64,000 bases of DNA, from NCBI RefSeq assembly GCF_041081105.1, contig NZ_CP163528.1:3286001-3350000 (forward strand), given 5' to 3'. The stretch comes from Promicromonospora sp. Populi (GTDB lineage: Bacteria > Actinomycetota > Actinomycetes > Actinomycetales > Cellulomonadaceae). The position numbers and the translations under genes were made by a program. Shown piece by piece: positions 56,976 to 64,000 of the stretch. Under the pieces are notes generated by a model. That model saw only the letters and a program-made list of their open reading frames with translations. It made no database searches and was not told where the DNA came from. The stretch's first letter is position 1. Each line of letters starts with the position of its first letter.

Positions 56976-57740
56976 AGCGAGTCGCAGCAGGAGGCGCCGG
57001 TGCGTGTGCACGACCTGCGCGAGCGGTGGCGCGCTACGAGCCTTGCGTCGGTCTGGATCCGGCCGAACGACTGGGAGCACCCCGCCGCTGAGGCACTGGC
57101 CGAGGCACTGGCCGAGGACCGCGGTGTGATCGCGCCCGCTGAGCGCCTGGGAGCAGCTCGAGCCGCGGTGGGCGCCGGCATCACCGAGGCACTCGACGAC
57201 GTCGCGTGCCTCTACGCCGCGTTCGGCCGCCCCACGGACGTCGGGGCGCTGCGCGCCGCGGCGATCGGCTGGGTCGGGGAGCACGAGCGCATGCCGTACC
57301 AGGTCGCCACGCACGACCCGTCGACCGGCCTGCCGACCGGCGAGTACCTGGGCGAGCGGCTGCGCGAGACCTACGGCACGGCGCAGCGCACGGGTACCAC
57401 CGCGGGCGCCACCCACTGCCTGCTTGTGCTCGACGTCGGCCTCGACAACCTCGACACGTGGCAGCGGCTCGCCCGCTCCGCCGCGATCGGCCGCACCCTG
57501 CAGCAGGTCTTCGGAGAGGGCCACCCGATGGCGGCCGTCTGTGACGGCACCTTCGTGGTGCTCTGCGAGCGCGGCCCCGCGACCGCGGAGCTGGGGCAGT
57601 CGCTCCGCCGCGTCGTCGAGCGCAACGCCGAGGTGCTCGGCCTGACGACCGAGGTCCGCCGACCGACCCGGGTGTGGGTGGAGCGCCTGCCGGGGACGCA
57701 CGACGACGCCCTGCTGCTGCTGGACCACCTGGCTCGCTGA
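56973..57740 (+). CDS. Degenerate GGDEF-like regulatory protein
   Basis: A 255-residue cytoplasmic protein. The N-terminal half is helical (LRERWRATSLASVWIRPNDW, AALDDVACLYAAFGRPTDV). The C-terminal half has the GGDEF-domain topology: HDPSTGLPTGEYLGERLRET, LLVLDVGLDNLDTWQRLARS, and AVCDGTFVVLCERG in place of the GGDEF loop. The catalytic motif is thus lost, so it probably binds rather than makes nucleotide. It is divergent from the sigma-fusion gene. ATG 56973 lies in a hairpin arm; an upstream ATG at 56943 is possible. Confidence 0.7.
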   Translation: MSESQQEAPVRVHDLRERWRATSLASVWIRPNDWEHPAAEALAEALAEDRGVIAPAERLGAARAAVGAGITEALDDVACLYAAFGRPTDVGALRAAAIGWVGEHERMPYQVATHDPSTGLPTGEYLGERLRETYGTAQRTGTTAGATHCLLVLDVGLDNLDTWQRLARSAAIGRTLQQVFGEGHPMAAVCDGTFVVLCERGPATAELGQSLRRVVERNAEVLGLTTEVRRPTRVWVERLPGTHDDALLLLDHLAR

Positions 57741-57767
57741 ACTTCCGCCCCGCAAGGGCCAAAGACC

Positions 57768-57807
57768 GAAGAGCGCCCGCTCAGCGTCGAGCGGGCGCTC
57801 TTCCTTT
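57768..57807 (+). terminator. Intrinsic terminator of the GGDEF-like gene
   Basis: GAAGAGCGCCCGCTC (57768-57782) and GAGCGGGCGCTCTTC (57789-57803), loop AGCGTC, followed by CTTTT. Perfect 15-bp stem. Confidence 0.9.
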
Positions 57808-57847
57808 TGCGCGATGTGGCCCGCGGTGTGGCCTTTGCGCAGTGTCC

Positions 57848-58156
57848 TCAGGCCTGCTGGAAGGTCAGGCAGTCGGCGTGGCCCGGGTCCTCGGGGCCCG
57901 CACCCACGCGGATGGACGAGGCGCCGCACTCGAGGTTGTCGTTGTGCGTGCACTCGCTGCGCTGGCACGCGCCGACGTGAGCGATGACCTTCTCCAGACC
58001 GCCCTTGGTGCTCAGCGGGATGAACGTGGCGCAGGTGGCGTCGCCCGCGTGGCCCGCGATGGTGACGGCCCCGGCGTGGCAGCCGTGGTCGTGGTTGTAA
58101 CCGCAGCCGTCGATCGAGCACTCGGCGACCTCGGGCATCTCCATCAGTGTGCTCAT
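57848..58156 (-). CDS. DUF1540 cysteine-rich protein
   Basis: A 102-residue protein with two DUF1540 repeats, each with four Cys and a His: AECSIDGCGYNHDHGCHAGAV then DATCATF, and GACQRSECTHNDNLECGASS then ADCLTF. The family is thought to bind metal, probably zinc, through these cysteines. It starts at ATG 58156 behind GAGGAGAGAG. No functional partner is adjacent; the hspR terminator lies upstream. Confidence 0.9.
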   Translation of the reverse strand: MSTLMEMPEVAECSIDGCGYNHDHGCHAGAVTIAGHAGDATCATFIPLSTKGGLEKVIAHVGACQRSECTHNDNLECGASSIRVGAGPEDPGHADCLTFQQA

Positions 58157-58308
58157 GAACTCTCTCCTCAGCGTGGTGCAGTGCCATCCAGAATATCTAG
58201 ATCATATTCCGGAAACGCAGAACGCGTAGAGGAAGGAATGCCTTACCTACCTTTTTGGCGGCATTCTCGATTAACGAAAGAATTGCATTACCAAAATCAG
58301 CAGAAGGG

Positions 58309-58331
58309 CAAAAGAGGGGCTGATCAGCCCT
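58309..58331 (-). terminator. Terminator of the dnaK-grpE-dnaJ-hspR operon
   Basis: GGGCTGATCAGCCC (58317-58330) is a perfect palindrome at the hspR stop. On the minus strand it is followed by CTCTTTT, so it acts as an intrinsic terminator. Confidence 0.8.
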
Positions 58332-58776
58332 CACGTCGCGGCGCCGGCCGCCAGAGCACAACTGCGCCACCCCCGCCGGCGCGATGCTCGAGGTCCACCC
58401 GTATCGCCGCGCTGCGGACCCGCTGCCCGCGCTGCACAACCACGACGTCGCCCGCGTCGGGTCCGGCGGCGAACACCCGGCCCTCCTCCTGCACCCGCAT
58501 CAGCAGGTCACCGAGGCGTTCCTCCAGGACAGAGACGTGCGCTTCCAGGGCGAGGATGCGCTTGATCCCGGCGAGATTGATGCCCTCGACCTGGGCGAGC
58601 CGCTGCACCTGCAGGAGGCGCGCCACGTCGCGGCGCGAGTAGCGGCGCCCCCGGCCGCGCGTGCGCCGGGGCACCACCAGGCCGAGGCGGTCGTACTGCC
58701 GCAGCGTCTGCGGATGCATACCCGCGAGCTCGGCGGCCTTGGACACGGTGAGCACAGGTGCGTCGTCGTCGACCAT
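58324..58776 (-). CDS. hspR: Heat-shock repressor HspR (MerR family)
   Basis: A 150-residue MerR-type repressor. The N-terminal helix-turn-helix is VLTVSKAAELAGMHPQTLRQ, then YDRLGLVVPRRT and GRRYSRRDVARL, followed by a coiled region (ILALEAHVSVLEERLGDLL) and a variable C-terminus. HspR binds HAIR sites (CTTGAGT-N7-ACTCAAG) with DnaK as corepressor and represses dnaK. It is the last gene of the cluster, and two HAIR sites lie upstream of dnaK at 62448 and 62508. Confidence 0.95.
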   Translation of the reverse strand: MVDDDAPVLTVSKAAELAGMHPQTLRQYDRLGLVVPRRTRGRGRRYSRRDVARLLQVQRLAQVEGINLAGIKRILALEAHVSVLEERLGDLLMRVQEEGRVFAAGPDAGDVVVVQRGQRVRSAAIRVDLEHRAGGGGAVVLWRPAPRREG

Positions 58777-58869
58777 GTGCCCTCCTAAATGTCTCTTCCG
58801 TTTGCCTTTGCGTCCGGGCAGATTAGCCGACGCCGGCGCGGCGGGACACCCGCCCCACCGCGCCGAGAA

Positions 58870-59889
58870 TCATTCCGCCGCGCGTTCGGCCAGCCCGGCG
58901 CGCACGTCATCGCCGTCGTTCTCGGCGGCAAACGTCTCGAGCGCCTGCTTTGCCTTCTTGCTGAGCTTCTGCGGCACTACCACCTGGACGCTCACCAGCA
59001 GGTCTCCGGTCGCGTTCGCCGTCCGCACGCCGCGGCCCTTGACGCGGAGCACCCGGCCCGACGGCGTCCCCGCGGGCACCTTCAGCCGCACGGTCGAGCC
59101 GTCCAGGGTCGGCACCGTCAGCGTGGTGCCGAGTGCGGCCTCCGCGAACGTGACGGGCACGCTCATCCGCAGGTCGAGCCCGTCCAGCGTCCAGACCGGG
59201 TGGGGTGTCAGGTGCACCGTGACGACCAGGTCGCCGGCCGGGCCGCCGCCGGCACCCGGCTTGCCCTTGCCGCGCAGGCGGATCTTCTTGCCGTCGTTGA
59301 CCCCCGCTGGGATCCGGGTAGTGACGGTGCGGCCGTTGACCTGGAGCTCGGCGGTCGTACCCTCCACAGCGGCCCGGAACGGGAGCGTGACCTGTGCTGC
59401 CACGTCGGCACCGGCGATCGGCGCGGAGAACCCGGTCGGACCCGCCGAACCGTAGGCGGACCTGGCGCCCCCACCGAACATCGAGCCCAGGATGTCCTCG
59501 AAGCCCGCGCCGCCGTTGCCACCCTGCGAGTAGCGGACCCGTGGCCCGCCACGGCCGGCCGCGGGTCCCTGGCCGCCGCCGAACATGGCGCCCATGATGT
59601 CCTCGAAGCCGCCGGCCCCGGCACCACCGGGACCCGCGGAGAACCGGGCGCCACCCGCCATCGCGCGCACGGCGTCGTACTGGCGGCGCTGCTCGGCGTC
59701 GGACAGGACCGAGTAGGCCTCGCCGATCTCCTTGAACTTGGTCTCGGCGGACGCGTCCCCCTGGTTCTGGTCGGGGTGGTACTGGCGCGCGAGCTTGCGG
59801 TAGGCCTTCTTGATCGCCGCGTCGTCGGCGTCCTTGGCCACACCCAGCACGGCGTAGAAGTCCTTCTCCATCCAGTCCTGACCGGTCAC
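58870..59889 (-). CDS. dnaJ: DnaJ co-chaperone without zinc finger
   Basis: A 339-residue J protein. The J domain has YRKLARQYHPDQNQGDASAE with the essential HPD. A long Gly/Phe-rich region contains two near-repeats (GFEDIMGAMFGGG and GFEDILGSMFGGG). The C-terminal substrate-binding domains follow directly. The four CxxCxGxG zinc motifs are absent, as in CbpA-type or actinobacterial DnaJ1-like proteins. GTG 59889 is set by GGAGGGG just upstream. It stimulates DnaK ATPase and delivers substrates. Confidence 0.95.
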   Translation of the reverse strand: MTGQDWMEKDFYAVLGVAKDADDAAIKKAYRKLARQYHPDQNQGDASAETKFKEIGEAYSVLSDAEQRRQYDAVRAMAGGARFSAGPGGAGAGGFEDIMGAMFGGGQGPAAGRGGPRVRYSQGGNGGAGFEDILGSMFGGGARSAYGSAGPTGFSAPIAGADVAAQVTLPFRAAVEGTTAELQVNGRTVTTRIPAGVNDGKKIRLRGKGKPGAGGGPAGDLVVTVHLTPHPVWTLDGLDLRMSVPVTFAEAALGTTLTVPTLDGSTVRLKVPAGTPSGRVLRVKGRGVRTANATGDLLVSVQVVVPQKLSKKAKQALETFAAENDGDDVRAGLAERAAE

Positions 59890-59969
59890 GGCCCCTCCTT
59901 CCACACACTGTGCTCCCGGTGGCCGGGCCCACGCCCCGAGGGGCGGGCCCGGCCACCGGGAGCCCGGGA

Positions 59970-60563
59970 CTACTCCGGCCCGACGACGCCTACGCGCGCC
60001 GCCCGGACCACCTTCTCGCCGATCTTGTACCCGGGCTCCACCACGAGGTTCACCGTGGTGGCCGTCGCTTCTGCATCGGTCGAGTGCATGAGCGCCTCGT
60101 GCACGGTGGGGTCGAACTCCTCCCCCACCTTGCCGAACCGCTCGACGCCGAACTTCTGCAGGCTCTGGTCGAGCTTCTCCGCGATCGCGGCCATGGGGCC
60201 GCTGAGCTCGCCGTGCTGCTTCGCGCGCTCGACGTCGTCGAGCACGGGCAGCAGGGCGGCCAGCACGTCCTGCACGCCCCGGTCCCGCGCGGCCTCCTGG
60301 TCGCGCAGGGCCCGGTTGCGGTAGTTCGTGAAGCTGGCCCGCTCACGCTGCAGCGCGTCCAGGTGCTCCGCCGCCTCGGCCTTCGCCGTCAGGACGGCGG
60401 CGTCCTCGGCCGCGTCACCGGACGGCTCGAAGTCGAGCCCCTCCAGCGGGTCGCCCGAGGCGTCCTGCTGTGCGGGGGTCTCGACGGGCTCTGCCGCCGG
60501 CGTCGGCTCGTGGTCCCCCGAGCCGTCCGGCTCGGGGGTCCCCTGCGGGTTCTCCTCGGTCAC
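59970..60563 (-). CDS. grpE: Nucleotide exchange factor GrpE
   Basis: A 197-residue GrpE. It has an acidic disordered N-terminus, a long coiled coil (residues 60-105, [20 protein letters not shown]), and a C-terminal beta domain with [17 protein letters not shown] and [20 protein letters not shown]. It releases ADP from DnaK. It starts with GTG at 60563 overlapping the dnaK stop, so the two are coupled. About 80 bp separate it from dnaJ. Confidence 0.97.
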   Translation of the reverse strand: MTEENPQGTPEPDGSGDHEPTPAAEPVETPAQQDASGDPLEGLDFEPSGDAAEDAAVLTAKAEAAEHLDALQRERASFTNYRNRALRDQEAARDRGVQDVLAALLPVLDDVERAKQHGELSGPMAAIAEKLDQSLQKFGVERFGKVGEEFDPTVHEALMHSTDAEATATTVNLVVEPGYKIGEKVVRAARVGVVGPE

Positions 60564-62425
60564 TTGCGCTCGTCCTCGTCGTCCACGATCTCGGCGTCGA
60601 CGACGTCCTCCTCGGGGGCGGACTGGGCGTTCGCCGTCTGCGGTGCACCCTCAGCACCCTGCGCTGCGGGCTGCTCGGCGGCGTACAGCGCCTCGCCGAT
60701 CTTCTGCGACGACGCGCCGAGCTTCTCGTACGAGGTCTTCACGGCCTCGGCGTCCTCGCCCTCGAGCGCGGCCTTCACCGCGGCGATGTCGGTCTCGACC
60801 TCGGTCACGACCTCCGCCGGGAGCTTGTCGCGGTTGTCGGCGATCTGCTTCTCCATGGAGTACGCGAAGGACTCGGCCTGGTTGCGGGTGTCCGCCTCCT
60901 CGCGCCGCTTCTTGTCCTCCTCGGCGTGCGCCTCGGCGTCCTTGACCATGCGGTCGATGTCCTCCTTGGGGAGGGCCGAGCCGCCGGTGATCTTCATCGA
61001 CTGCTCCACGCCCGTGCCGCGGTCCTTGGCGGACACGTGCACGATGCCGTTCGCGTCGATGTCGAACGTGACCTCGATCTGCGGCACGCCGCGCGGGGCC
61101 GGTGCGATGCCGGTGAGCTCGAAGACGCCCAGCGGCTTGTTGTCCCGCGTGAACTCGCGCTCGCCCTGGAAGACCTGGATCGCGACGGACGGCTGGTTGT
61201 CGTCGGCCGTGGAGAAGACCTCGCTGCGCTTGGTCGGGATCGCGGTGTTGCGCTCGATGAGCTTGGTCATCACGCCACCCTTGGTCTCGATACCGAGGGA
61301 CAGCGGGGTGACGTCGATGAGCAGGACGTCCTTGCGGTCACCGGAGATGACGCCCGCCTGCAGGGCGGCGCCGACGGCGACCACCTCATCCGGGTTCACG
61401 CCCTTGTTGGGCTCTCGGCCGCCGGTGAGCTCCTTGATGACGTCGCTCACGGCGGGCATGCGGGTGGAGCCACCCACGAGCACGACGTGGTCGATGTCCG
61501 CCACCGAGATGCCGGCGTCACGGATGACGGCGTGGAACGGGGCCTTGGTCCGGTCGATGAGGTCCTGCGTCATCTGCTGGAACTGGGCGCGCGTGAGCTT
61601 CTCGTCCAGGTGGATGGGGCCGTTCTCGCTCATCGACAGGTACTGCATCGAGATGTTGGTGCTCGTCGAGGACGAGAGCTCCTTCTTGGCCTGCTCGGAC
61701 GCCTCGCGGAGGCGCTGCAGCGCGATCTTGTCCTTCGACAGGTCCACGCCCGAGGAGTTCTTCACCTGCTTGATGAGGTACTCGACGACGCGCTGGTCCC
61801 AGTCGTCACCGCCGAGGCGGTTGTCACCGGAGGTGGCGCGCACCTGGATGGTCGAGAAGTCGTCCTCGTCCTTGCCCACCTCGAGCAGGGACACGTCGAA
61901 CGTGCCGCCACCGAGGTCGAAGACCAGGATGAGCTCGTCCTCCTTACCCTTCTCCAGGCCGTACGCGAGCGCGGCCGCGGTGGGCTCGTTGACGATGCGC
62001 TTGACGTCGAGGCCGGCGATCTGGCCCGCGTCCTTCGTCGCCTGACGCTCTGCGTCGTTGAAGTACGCCGGGACCGTGATCACGGCCTCCGTGACGGGCT
62101 CGCCCAGGTACTCCTCGGCGTCGCGCTTGAGCTTGCCCAGGATGCGGGCCGAGATCTCCTGCGCGTTGTACTTCTTGTCGTCGATGTCGACGGACCAGTC
62201 GGTGCCCATGTGGCGCTTGACCGAGGAGATGGTGCGGTCCACGTTGGTGACCGCCTGACGCTTGGCGACCTCACCAACCAGGACCTCGCCGGTCTTGGAG
62301 AACGCGACCACTGACGGAGTGGTCCGCGAGCCCTCCGCGTTGGCGATGACGGTGGGCTCCCCGCCTTCGAGGACTGTCACCACCGAGTTCGTGGTTCCGA
62401 GGTCGATACCTACTGCGCGTGCCAT
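60560..62425 (-). CDS. dnaK: Hsp70 chaperone DnaK
   Basis: A 621-residue Hsp70. The ATPase domain has [11 protein letters not shown] at the N-terminus, [38 protein letters not shown] and [13 protein letters not shown]. The linker is [18 protein letters not shown], and the substrate domain and a lid with an acidic C-terminus ([15 protein letters not shown]) follow. It is first in the operon with grpE, dnaJ and hspR. ATG 62425 has GAAGGAAGGCAGC upstream. Two HAIR sites and a promoter precede it, so it is under HspR control. Confidence 0.99.
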   Translation of the reverse strand: MARAVGIDLGTTNSVVTVLEGGEPTVIANAEGSRTTPSVVAFSKTGEVLVGEVAKRQAVTNVDRTISSVKRHMGTDWSVDIDDKKYNAQEISARILGKLKRDAEEYLGEPVTEAVITVPAYFNDAERQATKDAGQIAGLDVKRIVNEPTAAALAYGLEKGKEDELILVFDLGGGTFDVSLLEVGKDEDDFSTIQVRATSGDNRLGGDDWDQRVVEYLIKQVKNSSGVDLSKDKIALQRLREASEQAKKELSSSTSTNISMQYLSMSENGPIHLDEKLTRAQFQQMTQDLIDRTKAPFHAVIRDAGISVADIDHVVLVGGSTRMPAVSDVIKELTGGREPNKGVNPDEVVAVGAALQAGVISGDRKDVLLIDVTPLSLGIETKGGVMTKLIERNTAIPTKRSEVFSTADDNQPSVAIQVFQGEREFTRDNKPLGVFELTGIAPAPRGVPQIEVTFDIDANGIVHVSAKDRGTGVEQSMKITGGSALPKEDIDRMVKDAEAHAEEDKKRREEADTRNQAESFAYSMEKQIADNRDKLPAEVVTEVETDIAAVKAALEGEDAEAVKTSYEKLGASSQKIGEALYAAEQPAAQGAEGAPQTANAQSAPEEDVVDAEIVDDEDERK

Positions 62426-62447
62426 GTTGCTGCCTTCCTTCGACAGA

Positions 62448-62528
62448 TTGAGTCTGCTGCACTCAACTTAGGCCGGGGATCGCGAGGAAGCAAACCCGGA
62501 CCGCAAACTTGAGTCCACTTCACTCAAC
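62448..62528 (-). promoter_or_regulatory. dnaK promoter with two HAIR operators
   Basis: HAIR-like sites TTGAGT-N7-ACTCAA at 62448-62466 and 62509-62527. Between them, on the minus strand, -35 TTGCTT (62493-62488) and -10 TAAGTT (62470-62465) have a 17-bp spacer. The proximal HAIR overlaps the -10 box, explaining repression by HspR. Confidence 0.9.
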
Positions 62529-62735
62529 TACGAGCGGGGCGGATTAGTTCCCGGCGACACGCCGCTACCTGGTCCCTATTCACCCCGGTCAACAGGCGCG
62601 ACGCTCTGACCTGCGGTACACAAGGGTTTGCACGACCGGGGCCACAGGGGGTGGGGCGTCGGACGAGTACCCCGCGGGCTTGCTCGCGGGTGCCTGATGC
62701 CCGGGGACCCCGGGCCCCGACGGGGGGAGACCACC

Positions 62736-63011
62736 ATGGCAAGCATTCACGGAAGCTCGTTATCGATAGCGCTCCTGACAGCCCTGCTCGATCCCGAAGA
62801 AGAGGGTCTCAGATCGCCGCACGTCCAGGAGCTCCTCCAGGAGGCGCTCGAGACGCGCGAGGACGCGCGCGACGTGATCGTCGCGCTGCTCGCCTCGTCC
62901 GGCTCGATGCTGCGGCAGATCAGCTACCACAACGAGCAGGAGCCGCTCGAGTCACTGCAGAAGGTGGCCCTGGGCTTCCAGCGCAAGGTGGTCCAGCTCC
63001 CGACAAGCTGA
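62736..63011 (+). CDS. Small conserved hypothetical protein
   Basis: A 91-residue helical protein (LSIALLTALLDPEEEGLRSP, HVQELLQEALETREDARDVI, LLASSGSMLRQISYHNEQEP). ATG 62736 is preceded by GGGGGGAGACCACC. Its stop lies one base before the stop of the convergent dipeptidase gene. No family is recognised. The regular amphipathic helices and start context support it as real. Confidence 0.65.
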   Translation: MASIHGSSLSIALLTALLDPEEEGLRSPHVQELLQEALETREDARDVIVALLASSGSMLRQISYHNEQEPLESLQKVALGFQRKVVQLPTS

Positions 63012-63012
63012 G

Positions 63013-64000
63013 TCAGGACTCCGTCCGGGCCGCTACCGACTCCGCGTCCCGGAGCACACGCAGCACGTTCCCGCTGGTCAGCTTGCCGAGGTCGGCATCG
63101 GACCAGCCGTTGTCCGCGAGCGCCGCGAGCAGGCGCGGGTAGCCCGTCACGTCCTCCAGGCCTTCCGGCAGGGCGGGCGTGCCGTCGTAGTCGCCGCCCA
63201 GCCCGACGTGGTCGACGCCGGCGACCTCGCGGACGTGCTCGACGTGCGCGACGACGTCGGCCAGCGTGGCGCGCGGTTCCGGACCGTCGCCCCCACCGGC
63301 CCGCCACTCGACGACTGCGGGCGAGATGAACTGCGGCACGAAGGTCACCATGCAGACGCCGCGATTGCCGGCGAGGGCGGCCAGGACGTCGTCGGGCACG
63401 TTGCGGGGGACGTCGCAGACGGCACGGGCGCTGGAGTGGCTGAAGATCACCGGGGCCGTGGTGACGCGCAGGGTGTGGCGCATGGTGCCGGCCGAGGTGT
63501 GCGAGAGGTCGACGAGCATGCCGATGCGGTTCATCTCGCGCACGACGTCCTCGCCGAAGGGCGAGAGGCCGCCCAGCACCTCGGTGTCGGTGCCGGAGTC
63601 GGCCCACGGCACGTTGTCGTTGTGCGTGAGGGTCATGTAGCGCACGCCGAGCGCGTAGAGCATGCGCAGCACGGCCAGGGACTCGTTGATGGAGTGGCCG
63701 CCCTCGGCGCCCATGAGGCTCGCGATCCGGCCGTCGCTCCACGCCTGCTCGACGTCGGCGGCGGTCCGGGCGAGCTGAAGCGTCCCCGGGTACTTGTTGA
63801 CCATGCGGTGCACGCAGTCGATCTGTTCGAGCGTGGCCGTGACCGCTTCCCCGCCCGCCAGCCGCGAGGGCACGTAGACGGACCAGAACTGGGCGCCGAC
63901 GCCGCCCTCGCGCAGCCGGGGCAGGTCCGTGTGGGTGGTGGTGAGCCGCTGCGCGATGTCGACCGCGTCGAGGTCGTAGGCCGCCTGCTCGCGCAGCTCC
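63013..64000 (-). CDS. Membrane dipeptidase (peptidase M19), N-terminus cut by window
   Basis: A renal-dipeptidase-like metal enzyme, frame open to the right edge, so the N-terminus with the first metal ligands (HxD) lies outside. Visible are the bridging Glu in [23 protein letters not shown], a His in [11 protein letters not shown], the second metal His in [19 protein letters not shown], and [20 protein letters not shown] with the Asp near the active site. It hydrolyses dipeptides, possibly D-amino-acid-containing ones from cell-wall turnover. The gene faces a small hypothetical gene tail to tail. Confidence 0.93.
   Translation of the reverse strand, partial: ELREQAAYDLDAVDIAQRLTTTHTDLPRLREGGVGAQFWSVYVPSRLAGGEAVTATLEQIDCVHRMVNKYPGTLQLARTAADVEQAWSDGRIASLMGAEGGHSINESLAVLRMLYALGVRYMTLTHNDNVPWADSGTDTEVLGGLSPFGEDVVREMNRIGMLVDLSHTSAGTMRHTLRVTTAPVIFSHSSARAVCDVPRNVPDDVLAALAGNRGVCMVTFVPQFISPAVVEWRAGGGDGPEPRATLADVVAHVEHVREVAGVDHVGLGGDYDGTPALPEGLEDVTGYPRLLAALADNGWSDADLGKLTSGNVLRVLRDAESVAARTES

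Noticed and set aside
60470..62314. Plus-strand frame opposite dnaK
   Set aside because: Antisense to an unmistakable Hsp70; a known artefact of high-GC genomes.

Overview
The window is high-GC, tightly packed chromosome of an actinobacterium. Supporting signs are leaderless or GTG/TTG starts, an HspR-controlled dnaK-grpE-dnaJ-hspR cluster with HAIR operators, an Rv2466c-type thioredoxin-fold protein, an F420/FMN-type LLM oxidoreductase, a WhiB protein and a TraB/Rep/Int integrative element. The protein style (ECF sigma/anti-sigma fusion, FMN-riboswitch PnuC transporter) suggests Micrococcales, perhaps the Promicromonosporaceae or Cellulomonadaceae. That placement is inference.

Left chromosomal arm (1-25.1 kb): an HxlR regulator with its target-like quinone oxidoreductase, flanked by an inverted pair of near-identical operators; YcnI copper-type protein and a membrane protein; LytR_C protein; a TetR-controlled ABC exporter; a uracil/xanthine-type permease; a secreted polyester hydrolase of the cutinase/PETase family; LLM oxidoreductase and DsbA-like protein; TetR; FMN riboswitch with PnuC-type riboflavin transporter; acyl-CoA dehydrogenase; sensor kinase/response regulator/DUF4097 operon; a membrane (GT-C) and two GT4 glycosyltransferases with an SGNH hydrolase; a MazF toxin-antitoxin pair with tandem 21-bp repeats upstream; and a DUF402 protein.

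Mobile element (25,128-42,950): an actinomycete integrative and conjugative element (AICE-like) inserted into the 3' end of a tRNA-Ser(CGA) gene. The boundary is a 16-bp direct repeat. The core on the plus strand runs from small transfer proteins and the FtsK-like TraB through SpdB-like membrane proteins, a C5-methyltransferase and a WhiB protein to a DUF3631-type replication ATPase, an iteron array, Xis and Int. Cargo at the left end is a compact, lower-GC, defence-like module (Rossmann methyltransferase-like protein + MORC/MutL-type GHKL ATPase, divergent from a C5-methyltransferase) and a KDPG aldolase coupled to a GntR-P-loop kinase fusion. The GntR fusion faces the core promoter across repeated operator-like motifs, so it may silence the element as KorSA does in pSAM2.

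Right arm (43-64 kb): FadR-type GntR; two paralogous two-membrane-segment proteins; DUF4956-VTC-DUF4353 operon; transglutaminase-like protein; Sir2 deacylase; a frameshifted EgtD-like methyltransferase; tadA and upp separated by a long palindrome; a 1,176-residue ECF sigma/zinc-finger/transmembrane/extracellular fusion; a degenerate GGDEF-like protein; DUF1540 protein; the heat-shock cluster; and a membrane-dipeptidase gene running off the right edge.
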